From positions 2,170,001 through 2,234,000 of the forward strand of contig JAJKFL010000026.1 of assembly GCA_021186555.1 (NCBI GenBank): a stretch of DNA of 64,000 nucleotides, given 5' to 3'. Under the pieces are notes generated by a model. It was not told the DNA's origin and did not search any database. It saw only the letters and a list, made by a program, of their open reading frames with translations. Shown here piece by piece: positions 55,186 through 64,000 of this stretch (within the stretch, counting starts at the first letter, position 1; every line of letters begins with the position of its first letter). The DNA is from Reticulitermes speratus (taxonomy: Eukaryota; Arthropoda; Insecta; Blattodea; Rhinotermitidae). A program made the position numbers and the translations under genes.

Positions 55186-56990
55186 GTCGCTATATGTACC
55201 ACCAGTTTAACATTCAACAATTCTACGTTCTGCCCACACAGTGTATTTATGTGTTTTGTGTGGATCTCGGAACAAACAGCGATTATTTCACTGTACAACA
55301 TTAACTGACTGGTTTGTATAACTGAGACGGAGTGTGTTTACTGTGTGGTACGGACTGTATTTATGTGTTTTGTGTGGATCTCAGAACAAACAGCGATTAT
55401 TTCACTGTACAACATTAACTGACTGGTTTGTATAACTGAGACGGAGTGTGTTTACTGCGCGGTACGGACTGTATTTATGTGTTTTGTGTGGATCTCGGAA
55501 CAAACAGCGATTATTTCACTGTACAACATTAACTGATTGGTTTGTATAACTGAGACGGAGTGTGTTTACTGCGCGGTACGGACTGTATTTATGTGTTTTG
55601 TGTGGATCTCAGAACAAACAGCGATTATTTCACTGTACAGCATTAACTGACTGGTTTGTATAACTGAGACGGAGTGTGTTTACTGCGCGGTACGGACTGT
55701 ATTTATGTGTTTTGTGTGGATCTCAGAACAAACAGCGATTATTTCACTGAACAACATTAACTGATTGGTTTGTATAACTGAGACGGAGTGTGTTTACTGC
55801 GCGGTACGGACTGTATTTATGTGTTTTGTGTGGATCTCAGAACAAACAGCGATTATTTCACTGAACAACATTAACTGATTGGTTTGTATAACTGAGACGG
55901 AGTGTGTTTACTGCGCGGTACGGACTGTATTTTTGTGTTTTGTGTGGATCTCAGAACAAACAGCGATTATTTCACTGAACAACATTAACTGATTGGTTTG
56001 TATAACTGAGACGGAGTGTGTTTACTGCGCGGTACGGACTGTATTTATGTGTTTTGTGTGGATCTCAGAACAAACAGCGATTATTTCACTGAACAACATT
56101 AACTGATTGGTTTGTATAACTGAGACGGAGTGTGTTTACTGCGCGGTACGGACTGTATTTATGTGTTTTGTGTGGATCTCAGAACAAACAGCGATTATTT
56201 CACTGTACAGCATTAACTGACTGGTTTGTGTAACTGAGACGGAGTGTGTTTACTGCGCGGTACGGACTGTATTTATGTGTTTTGTGTGGATCTCAGAACA
56301 AACAGCGATTATTTCACTGTACAACATTAACTGACTGGTTTGTATAACTGAGACGGAGTGTGTTTACTGCGCGGTACGGACTGTATTTATGTGTTTTGTG
56401 TGGATCTCAGAACAAACAGCGATTATTTCACTGTACAGCATTAACTGACTGGTTTGTATAACTGAGACGGAGTGTGTTTACTGCGCGGTACGGACTGTAT
56501 TTATGTGTTTTGTGTGGATCTCAGAACAAACAGCGATTATTTCACTGAACAACATTAACTGATTGGTTTGTATAACTGAGACGGAGTGTGTTTACTGCGC
56601 GGTACGGACTGTATTTATGTGTTTTGTGTGGCTCTCAGAACAAACAGCCATTATTTCACTGTACAGCATTAACTGACTGGTTTGTGTAACTGAGACGGAG
56701 TGTGTTTACTGCGCGGTACGGACTGTATTTATGTGTTTTGTGTGGATCTCAGAACAAACAGCGATTATTTCACTGTACAACATTAACTGACTGGTTTGTA
56801 TAACTGAGACGGAGTGTGTTTACTGCGCGGTACGGACTGTATTTATGTGTTTTGTGTGGATCTCAGAACAAACAGCGATTATTTCACTGTACAACATTAA
56901 CTGACTGGTTTGTATAACTGAGACGGAGTGTGTTTACTGCGCGGTACGAGCTGAGTCTTTATATAGGGTTAAGGTTCATTTTAGCCTGTA
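55186..56990 (+). mobile_element. 114-bp-satellite element, copy E8 (about 15 units)
   Basis: The leader is 5'-truncated (55186-55241: CGCTATATGTACCACC, TTCTACGTTCTGCCCACACA). Many units share CACTGAACAACATTAACTGA followed by TTGG, a subgroup not seen elsewhere in the window. The trailer is GTACGAGCTGAGTCTTTATA then TAGGGTTAAGGTTC. Confidence 0.87.
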
Positions 56991-57065
56991 AAGTGTTAAA
57001 GGACAGAAGACACAATAATACATTTTAAGATTAAAGCAGTGTGAATAAACATGCATACTGTGCTG

Positions 57066-57665
57066 AGTGGTATATATTTAAATATCCAGCTCGTACCGCG
57101 CAGTAAACACACTTTACATAAACATACAGTCCGTACCGCGCAGTAAATACACTTTACATAAACATACAGTCCGTACCGCGCAGTAAACACACTCCGTCTC
57201 AGTTATACAAACCAGTCAGTTAATGCTGTACAGTGAAATAATCGCTGTTTGTTCTGAGATCCACACAAAACACATAAATACAGTCCGTACCGCGCAGTAA
57301 ACACACTCCGTCTCAGTTATACAAACCAGTCAGTTAATGCTGTACAGTGAAATAATCGCTGTTTGTTCTGAGATCCACACAAAACACATAAATACAGTCC
57401 GTACCGCGCAGTAAACACACTCCGTCTCAGTTATACAAACCAGTCAGTTAGTGCTGTACAGTGAAATAATCGCTGTTTGTTCTGAGATCCACACAAAACA
57501 CATAAATACAGTCCGTACCGCGCAGTAAACACACTCCGTCTCAGTTATACAAACCAGTCAGTTAATGCTGTACAGTGAAATAATCGCTGTTTGTTCTGAG
57601 ATCCACACAAAACACATAAATACACTGTGTGGGCAGAACGTAGAGTTCTTTTGTTAAAGCAGTCT
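57066..57665 (-). mobile_element. 114-bp-satellite element, copy E9 (about 4 units)
   Basis: Inverse copy about 75-80 bp after E8, tail to tail. From the left it has trailer-side sequence, two 40-bp short units (CACTTTACATAAACATACAG), about four full units, and an inverse leader (TACACTGTGTGGGCAGAACG, 57622-57641, with decayed match to 57665). Confidence 0.85.
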
Positions 57666-57864
57666 GTGATGTGTCAAGACAAATTCCTTCCATCTCTGCT
57701 TGTAAAAGGGAGGCTCGTTAAGGATGAACCGCGTGTCCTAAGCATTCTAATGTTTATGGAATGCTCAATGTAGGGCCGGCACACCTCTGTGTGTTCGAGA
57801 GGAGCGAGGAGAAGAGAGGGCAATGTAGGTTAGATGAGTTCTTTCGCCGAGGATGTAGGCCGGC

Positions 57865-57942
57865 TATATACACGGAGCACACCTCGAAGGCTCAGTTCAG
57901 TTGCTGGTCAGTAGCGGTACTTCAAGCAGCAAGCAGCAGGTA
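57865..57942 (+). promoter_or_regulatory. Candidate core promoter with splice donor
   Basis: TATATA at 57865-57870 lies about 27 bases before TCAGTT (57892-57897), the usual spacing of an insect TATA box and initiator. About 45 bases further, AGCAGCAGGTAAGG (near 57934-57946) fits a splice donor. The combination could be the start of a gene or a retroelement LTR. No coding exon follows in the window, and such short motifs can occur by chance. Confidence 0.25.
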
Positions 57943-57969
57943 AGGCGTCTGAGTCTTTTGACAGTGCTC

Positions 57970-58445
57970 TGGGCCGAGACAAAGTGTGATATTTTATACA
58001 GGGTGTTCTTAATTACGTGTAACACATGTAGGACCGTGTTCTCACCTTAAACTGAAGCCACTCTGACAGACGAAAGTGTAATGCTTTATACAGGATCATT
58101 CCAAATTAATAAAATAAATGTGAAGTGCTCCACCCGTAAAGTAAAACCACTGTGACTAAACAAAATTATATTTTTATACAAGGTTTTTCTTAATTACTTA
58201 AAATAAATGTAAGGCTGTTATAACCTTAAAACGGAGCTACTTTGACCAGATAAGCGTCATATTTTATACAGGATCATTTCTAATTACACACAAGGAGTGT
58301 AAGACTTTGTTCTACCTTAAAATGGAGACATTCTGACCTGACAATTGTAATACTTTATACAGGGTCACTCCTTAATACATAAAATAAATGTAAGGCCATG
58401 TTCTAACCTTATAACAAAACACTATTACGAGACAAAAATGTGATA
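57970..58445. repeat. Degenerate tandem repeat of about 90 bp, about 5 units
   Basis: TTTATACAGG-like words recur at 57993, 58085, 58173, 58263 and 58354, each followed by TTAATTAC-like, AATAAATGTAAGG and CCTTAAAA segments. Units are perhaps 65-75% alike, so this is an old duplication. It lies just downstream of the candidate promoter. Confidence 0.7.
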
Positions 58446-58616
58446 TTTATGCTCAATGAGACTCGATGCACTGTGATGCTGCACGGCATAAAATAAAGGT
58501 AAGGTCACGTTTGTACTGCTAAAATGAATCAAAACAGTACCTATAAAGACGGCCACAGCTGCTTCATAAACGATATATGGCAAAGGAAGAATTACCTCAT
58601 CTAGTGTCGCAAGGGT

Positions 58617-58880
58617 GGGCCGGGATAACTTAGTTGGTGTAGTGACTGTACTCTGGGCTGGACGATCAAGGAGCAATGGTTCGATTCCCGGTAGAGGCAA
58701 GAGATTTATCTCTTCTCCAAAGCCTTCAGCTCGTCCCTGGAGCCCACCCAGCATATGGGTACAGGGGACTATCTCCACGGGAGTAAAGCAGCCGAGACGC
58801 GAAGCTAACCACTTGTCTGCATCTAGTGCAGAGGTTAAGAATGAGTGGCTATATACATTCTTCATGGCATATTCATGGAG
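58617..58880 (+). mobile_element. SINE-C-like copy
   Basis: Head GGGCCGGGATAACTTAGTTG (mutated A box), B box GGTTCGATTCCCGG, body GGAGCCCACCCAGC and GTAAAGCAGCCGAGACG, end GAGGTTAAGAATGAGTGGCT and TTCTTCATGGCA. It resembles the copy at 7606 more than those at 41396 and 48673, so it may be a subfamily. Confidence 0.75.
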
Positions 58881-59123
58881 AACGTGTACAGTAGCAAGCA
58901 CCATTGCAACAGAGACACACTGTGTGCTCTGTGTGTGCTGGAGTTCCCGCTGATCGTAATTGCGACGTGAAGCAGTTGCTGGATTGTCACTACACAGGTC
59001 GATGGTTCTGTAGCCTACATGATCACCTGATCTCACTTCAGCCGATTTCTACTTGTGAAGCCACGTGAAGGGCACAGTTTAATGGCAAAGGGTCAACAAG
59101 TGGAACTAGGTTTGGCCTTTGAG

Positions 59124-59470
59124 TGCAGCGAATACGACAACACTACGAGAACACTACGACAACACCACGACACTACAACACTACGACACTAAAACACTAC
59201 GAGAACACTACGACAACACACTACGACACTACAACACTACAACACTACGAAAACACTACGACACTACAACACTACGACAACACTACGACACTACAACACT
59301 ACAACACTACGAGAACACTACGACAAAACCACGGCATTACAACACTACGACACTAAAACGCTACGAGAACACTACGACACTACAACACTACGACAACACT
59401 ACGAGAAACACTACGACCCACTACGACCACTACGACACTACAACACTACAACACTACGACACTATAACAC
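59124..59470. repeat. Irregular 8-11-bp CACTACGA array
   Basis: CACTACGAC, CACTACAA and CACTACGAGAA units alternate irregularly over about 347 bp. Two plus-strand frames of 77 and 161 codons rich in Thr, His and Tyr derive from it and are not called. Confidence 0.9.
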
Positions 59471-59543
59471 AACGACGCATGACTGAAAATGTTAAGCTTT
59501 TAACGTCACAGGGCTCGGTTGTGCGTTACAAGTATTGGACAGC

Positions 59544-59906
59544 TTCTAGACCAGGGGTGACCAAACCGCGGCTCGCGAGACACATGCGGCTCTTTGACAT
59601 ATAATGTGCGGCTCGCGTAAATATGTTGGCTTAGCTCCTTTTTGCATTACAATTCATATAAAAGGTAAATAAAAAGTTTTCAAGCTCTATAATTATTTAC
59701 CGGTATAAACTGAGAGTCCGCTGGATTAAAACGTAAGTTTAATGTTCATGGTGAGTAAATATATTTAAGAATTTTTGTAACAAAATGTGCGTGTAACAAT
59801 AAAAACGTGTGCGTAATATTTGTTCATGTCTTGCGGCTCTGAAACATCTAAAGTTTATCGTATATGGCTCTTGCGGTAATCGAGTTTGGCCACCCTTGAT
59901 GTAGAC
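59544..59906 (+). mobile_element. hAT MITE with terminal inverted repeats and 8-bp TSD
   Basis: The element spans 59552-59898. The left end is CAGGGGTGACCAAACCGCGG. The right end is inverse of CAAGGGTGGCCAAACTCGAT, giving a short imperfect TIR. The flanking 8-mers TTCTAGAC and ATGTAGAC match at six of eight positions, as expected for an aged hAT duplication. TGCGGCTC occurs three times inside. At 347 bp it has no transposase. Confidence 0.85.
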
Positions 59907-60393
59907 AAACGTTGTAAAGATTCTGTGAACTTTTAAAATCTGCTGCATTAATACCGTAGAAATCGAATAAACAATTACGCTCCTGAAATACGTTGTCTCA
60001 TTTGATTTTCTGCTGCTTCTAGTTCTCACTAACAACACGATTGGAACCATACGTCTATAGCATAAGAACTCCCCGGTTTCATTTTAGAAGCAGAATACGG
60101 CCCTCATACTAACTTCATGTAACTAAGAATCACCCTGTATATATATCGTACATAAATGGTAATTCCTTGATTTTCTATCATTAGGTAGCAGTCGTGTTAT
60201 ATAAACAGAAGACGGCATAAATTGGCAGCAGTAGGAAGTGTCTATGTTTGAGTGTCTATTGCGGTATCTGCCACTCACAAAGACAGTTCAAGCTGCACGC
60301 ATTCGGTGAGAAAGTGATATCGAACTTTTCTTCAAGCGCTGTAACGTAGAACAGTGTAGCAATAGAATGACTAACTGTGCAAATAATTACAAT
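59907..60393. other. Unassigned interval
   Basis: Near 60128 CACCCTGTATATATAT is the inverse of the TATACAGGGTG word of the 58-kb repeat. No gene is recognised. Confidence 0.45.
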
Positions 60394-60674
60394 GGACTTC
60401 ATATTTTTTTTCAATGGCTCGACAGCCCCTTGGGGGCCTAGGCCGCCTCATTTTCGAGGCTTCACGATCACACTTTTTAGACACACCACACGCGGTAGGA
60501 CTCCTCTGGACGAGTGATCAGCCCGTCGCAGAAACTTCTACCTGACAACACACAACACTCACAACAGACATACCTCAATGCCTCAGGCGGGATTCGAACC
60601 CACAATGCCAGTAAGCGAGCGGCCGCAGACCCACGCCTTAGACTGCGCGGCCACTGGGATCGGCTGGGCTTCAT
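60394..60674 (-). mobile_element. SINE-D insertion with near-perfect TSD
   Basis: The element (60403-60665) lies between GGACTTCAT (60394-60402) and GGGCTTCAT (60666-60674). The minus strand has CAGTGGCCGCGCAGTCTAAG, B box GGGTTCGAATCCCGCC, and the GATCACTCGTCCAGAGGAGT and AGCCTCGAAAATGAGGCGGC segments, ending in an A run. Same family and structure as 27545. Confidence 0.9.
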
Positions 60675-60756
60675 ACGAGTCGGCTTACTATGTTAGCAGT
60701 TACCAATAACAGCAAAATACACCGTTAGTATGCAGCAGCGAAAGGTACGACCGAGA

Positions 60757-62410
60757 TGGTATTTGTGTGCCCACAAGTGACAGACAAATTTGACAGCACA
60801 CTTGGTATTTGTGTGACCACAAGTGACAGACAAATTTGACAGCACACTGGTATTTGTGTGCCCACAAGTGACAGACAAATTTGACAGCACACTTGGTATT
60901 TGTGTGCCCACAAGTGACTGACAAATTTGACAGCACACTTGGTATTTGTGTGCCCCAAAATTGACAGACAAATTTGACAGCACACCTGGTATTTGTGTGC
61001 CCACAAGTGACAGACAAATTTGACAGCACACCTGGTATTTGTGTGCCCACAAGTGACAGACAAATTTGACAGCACACTTGGTATTTGTGTGCCCACAAGT
61101 GACAGACAAATTTGACAGCACACTTGGTATTTGTGTGCCCACAAGTGACTGACAAATTTGACAGCACAATTGGTATTTGTGTGCCCACAAGTGACAGACA
61201 AATTTGACAGCACAATTGGTATTTGTGTGCCCACAAGTGACAGACAAATTTGACAGCACAATTGGTATTTGTGTGCCCACAAAGTGACAGACAAATTTGA
61301 CAGCACAATTGGTATTTGTGTGCCCACAAGTGACAGACAAATTTGACAGCACACTTGGTATTTCTGTGCCACATGTGACAGACAAATTTGACAGCACACT
61401 TGGCACTTGTGTGCCCACAAGTGACAGACAAATTTGACAGCACACTTGGTATTTCTGTGCCCACATGTGACAGACAAATTTGACAGCACACTTGGTATTT
61501 CTGTGCCCACATGTGACAGACAAATTTGACAGCACACTTGGTAGTTCTGTGCCCACAAGTGACAGACAAATTTGACAGCACACTTGGTATTTGTGTGCCC
61601 ACAATTGACAGAAAAATTTGACAGCACACTTTGTATTTGTGTGCCCACAAGTGACAGACAAATTTGACAGCACACTTGGTATTTGTGTGCCCACAAGTGA
61701 CAGAAAAATTTGACAGCACACTTGGTATTTGTGTGCCCACAAGTGACAGACAAATTTGACAGCACACTTGGCATTTGTGTGCCCGCAAGTGACAGACAAA
61801 TTTGACAGTACACTTTGTATTTCTGTGCCACATGTGACAGACAAATTTGACAGCACACTTGGCATTTGTGTGCCCACAAGTGACAGACAAATTTGACAGC
61901 ACACTTGGTATTTCTGTGCCCACATGTGACAGACAAATTTGACAGCACACTTGGTATTTCTGTGCCCACATGTGACAGACAAATTTGACAGCACACTTGG
62001 CATTTGTGTGCCCACAAGTGACAGACAAATTTGACAGCACAATTGGTATTTCTGTGCCCACACGTGACAGACAAATTTGACAGCACACTTGGTATTTTTG
62101 TGCCCACAATTGACAGACAAATTTGACAGCACACTTGGTATTTGTGTGCCCACAAGTGACAGACAAATTTGACAGCACACTTGGTATTGGTGTGCCCACA
62201 AGTGACAGACAAATTTTACAGCACACTTGGTATTTGTGTGCCCACAATTGACAGACAAATTTGACAGCACACTTGGTATTTGTGTGCCCACAATTGAGAC
62301 AAATTTGACAGCACACTTGGTATTTGTGTGCCCACAATTGACAGACAAATTTGACAGCACACTTGGTATTTGTGTGCCCACAATTGACAGAAAAATTTGA
62401 CAGCACACTT
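60757..62410. repeat. 46-bp minisatellite, about 36 units
   Basis: The unit contains GGTATTTGTGTGCCCACAAG, TGACAGACAAATTTGACAGC and ACACTT. Variants CACAATTGAC, CACATGTGAC and TATTTCTGTGC occur in runs. Three overlapping minus-strand frames of 495-574 codons share the same residue pattern in different phases and reflect a unit without stops. I do not call them genes. Confidence 0.95.
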
Positions 62411-62751
62411 GCAGTTAGCACCATTTAGTGCACATTAGTGTTCCAAACATGGTTGTAGCATGAATATTCAGCGAAATTGTGATTTAAAAGCGTCGCATAT
62501 ACGATAATTGTGTATAAGGGTAAGGTTACGTATGGCGTGATGCTGATGAATGTAACGGGCTGCAGAATTAAAGGTTAACTACTGTGTCCGTATTTTATCT
62601 GACAACTATCACTTGTCACTTCCCGCCTTTAATGCCCCACGAATGTGGACTAACGTCTGAGTGGGCTGCGTTAATATGATAGGCAAACCGACAGGAAGTG
62701 GAAAGCGACAGTTTTCAAATAAAATAATGATTCTATATAAGGACTCCTTTT
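62411..62751. other. Unassigned interval
   Basis: Non-repetitive; nothing recognised. Confidence 0.45.
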
Positions 62752-62883
62752 TTCTGGGTTATGACGCTACGTAAGTGGGTGATCGGAACCCGACGTTTCG
62801 AGACGACCCTTTAAGCTTATGACAATAAGATGTATCGAAACGTCGGGGTTCGATTAGACAATGAAGCAGCGTCATACGCCAGA
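62752..62883. mobile_element. Hairpin MITE-like element
   Basis: TTCTGGGTTATGACGCTAC is the imperfect inverse of GCAGCGTCATACGCCAGAA. Inner parts GGAACCCGACGTTTCGAGAC and CGAAACGTCGGGGTTCGAT also pair. The layout resembles the 28.7- and 49.0-kb hairpins, but the sequence is a different family. Confidence 0.7.
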
Positions 62884-62966
62884 ACAGAATCGTCAGCTTC
62901 ACCGCTACGAAAACCTCCAAACCCGCATCACCCTATATTATCACATAGAAGTAAGCAGGCCTATAA

Positions 62967-63225
62967 GGCCGTGCCATGACTCAGTCGGTTAGTCGCCGGC
63001 CTCTCACCTCGAAGGTCCGGTTTCGATCCCGGGTCAGTCCGTGTGGAATTTGTGGTGGACAAAGTTGCACTAGGACAGGTTTTTCTCCCAGTACTTCGGT
63101 TTTCCCCTGTCAATTTCATTCCACCGGTGCTCCATTACACGAAAAAAACTAATCTTCATCACAGGGTTACACAATAAGCCTTAAGGCTGCGGTGCGTCCG
63201 TAGCATCTGCTGCGGGACCCTTCAC
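62967..63225 (+). mobile_element. SINE-A, full-length copy
   Basis: GGCCGTGCCATGACTCAGTC head, B box GGTTTCGATCCCGGG, repeat-seed segment TTTGTGGTGGACAAAGTTGC once (63049), and end TAAGGCTGCGGTGCGTCCG. It lies 430 bp before another copy in the same orientation. Confidence 0.87.
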
Positions 63226-63651
63226 TACCCCCCAAAAATAAGGCCTATGAAGAACTAGTTCAGGGGAAAAGATTAGAAAATATGGGCCCACAAATTAGGC
63301 TAGTCCTGACACGTAGCAATCCACCAAGGGTCGCATGTCGACAGAATAACAAGACAGAAACATCTACGTCCGGTTTCAACCACTGCGGTATTTGATGTGA
63401 CGTCATGCGATCGTCGTGTATTTACCTGCACAAACGACTATTTCGTGCGAGATATTCACATATGCCGGAGGCAGGCTGCAACGGCATTTCAAACCAGTTT
63501 GCTTCCTTCAAGATTACGACTGTGGCTCTTCATGGCGATACCGTAATGACAGGCTGCAAAACTGTCTATTGGCTTATCCGGGTCTGTCTGTCTGCATGGC
63601 ACAAGTACAGAATTGCCTAAAGAATTTATATGAAATGTAACACTGGGAAGT
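63226..63651. other. Unassigned interval between two SINE-A copies
   Basis: Two overlapping plus-strand frames of 71 and 74 codons (63405-63640) show no recognisable domain. Confidence 0.45.
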
Positions 63652-63915
63652 TAGCCGTGCCATGGCTCAGGCGGTTAGCCGTCGGCCTCTCACCGCGGAG
63701 CCACGGGTTCGATCCCGGATCAGTCCGTGTGGGATTTGTGGTGGACAAAGTGGCACTGGGACAGGTTTTTCCCCGATTACTTCGGTTTTCCCCTGTCAAT
63801 TTCATTCCACCGGTGCTCCATTACACGAAAAAGCTAATCATCTTTCATCTTCGTCACAGGTTGCACAATAAGCCTCAAGGCTGCGGTGCGTCCGTATTAT
63901 CTGCTGCGGGGCCCT
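63652..63915 (+). mobile_element. SINE-A, full-length copy
   Basis: TAGCCGTGCCATGGCTCAGG head, B box GGGTTCGATCCCGG, seed segment TTTGTGGTGGACAAAGTGGC at 63735, CCCTGTCAATTTCATTCCAC and an end at GCTGCGGGGCCCT. It is the closest copy to the 32-bp unit at 26.1 kb. A 95-codon frame across it is SINE sequence read as protein. Confidence 0.88.
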
Positions 63916-64000
63916 GATGTTGAACTAAAACTTTTACGCCCACGACGCATTTAAGTTGTGCGTTACGTAAGATTCTGAGCATAAATACAGACTATTTCCT

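Noticed and set aside
50579..55301. Repeated 38-codon frame in the 114-bp unit as a peptide gene
   Set aside because: Each unit has an in-frame TAA, and 112-bp units shift the frame. Longer frames occur only where the stop is mutated.
60693..62424. Three overlapping minus-strand frames of 495-574 codons
   Set aside because: They are phases of the 46-bp array. The residue pattern repeats every 46 codons in each phase and matches no domain.
1..64000. An operon-like or defence-like new system
   Set aside because: No intact coding sequence could be supported anywhere in the window. The unusual content is structural (repeats and mobile elements).

Overview
This looks like nuclear DNA of an arthropod, most probably an insect. 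The evidence is tRNA-derived SINEs with A and B boxes and target-site duplications, 5'-truncated non-LTR retrotransposon ends, hAT-type and hairpin MITEs, and a very large share of tandem repeats. Several SINE and retrotransposon sequences resemble ones I remember from cockroach (Blattodea, e.g. Periplaneta) data. That taxon is recalled, not proven here. I find no intact protein-coding gene, tRNA, rRNA, CRISPR array or operon. By adding array lengths by eye, roughly 55-60% of the window is tandem array. The long open frames lie in arrays whose units lack stop codons, and I do not treat them as genes.

Layout. 0-2.7 kb: a retrotransposon tail, a decayed 42-bp array, and a 23-bp array running straight into an internally deleted non-LTR element. 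2.7-8.9 kb: a 114-bp-satellite element, SINEs, a foldback structure (4.85-6.32 kb), and 21-bp and 11-bp arrays. 9.0-21 kb: three large arrays (49-bp; GT-rich 8-bp; 50/48-bp). 21-31 kb: 51/46-, 20-, 35-, 32- and 17-bp arrays among SINEs and retrotransposon fragments. 31-42 kb: decayed repeats, two blocks of the 114-bp element, a 31-bp array and SINE insertions with clear TSDs. 42-57.7 kb: mostly 114-bp-satellite elements in both orientations, including head-to-head and tail-to-tail pairs. 57.7-64 kb: a possible promoter, SINEs, a hAT MITE, a 46-bp array and two SINE-A copies.

Main theme. Several minisatellites appear to have grown inside mobile elements. A 32-bp array is an expanded piece of the SINE-A body. 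A 23-bp array continues into the 5' region of a non-LTR element. A 9-bp array is long in one arm of an inverted repeat and short in the other. The 114-bp arrays sit between a recurring leader and trailer, like a dispersed element with a variable internal repeat. SINE-A, -B, -C and -D are working names used only here.
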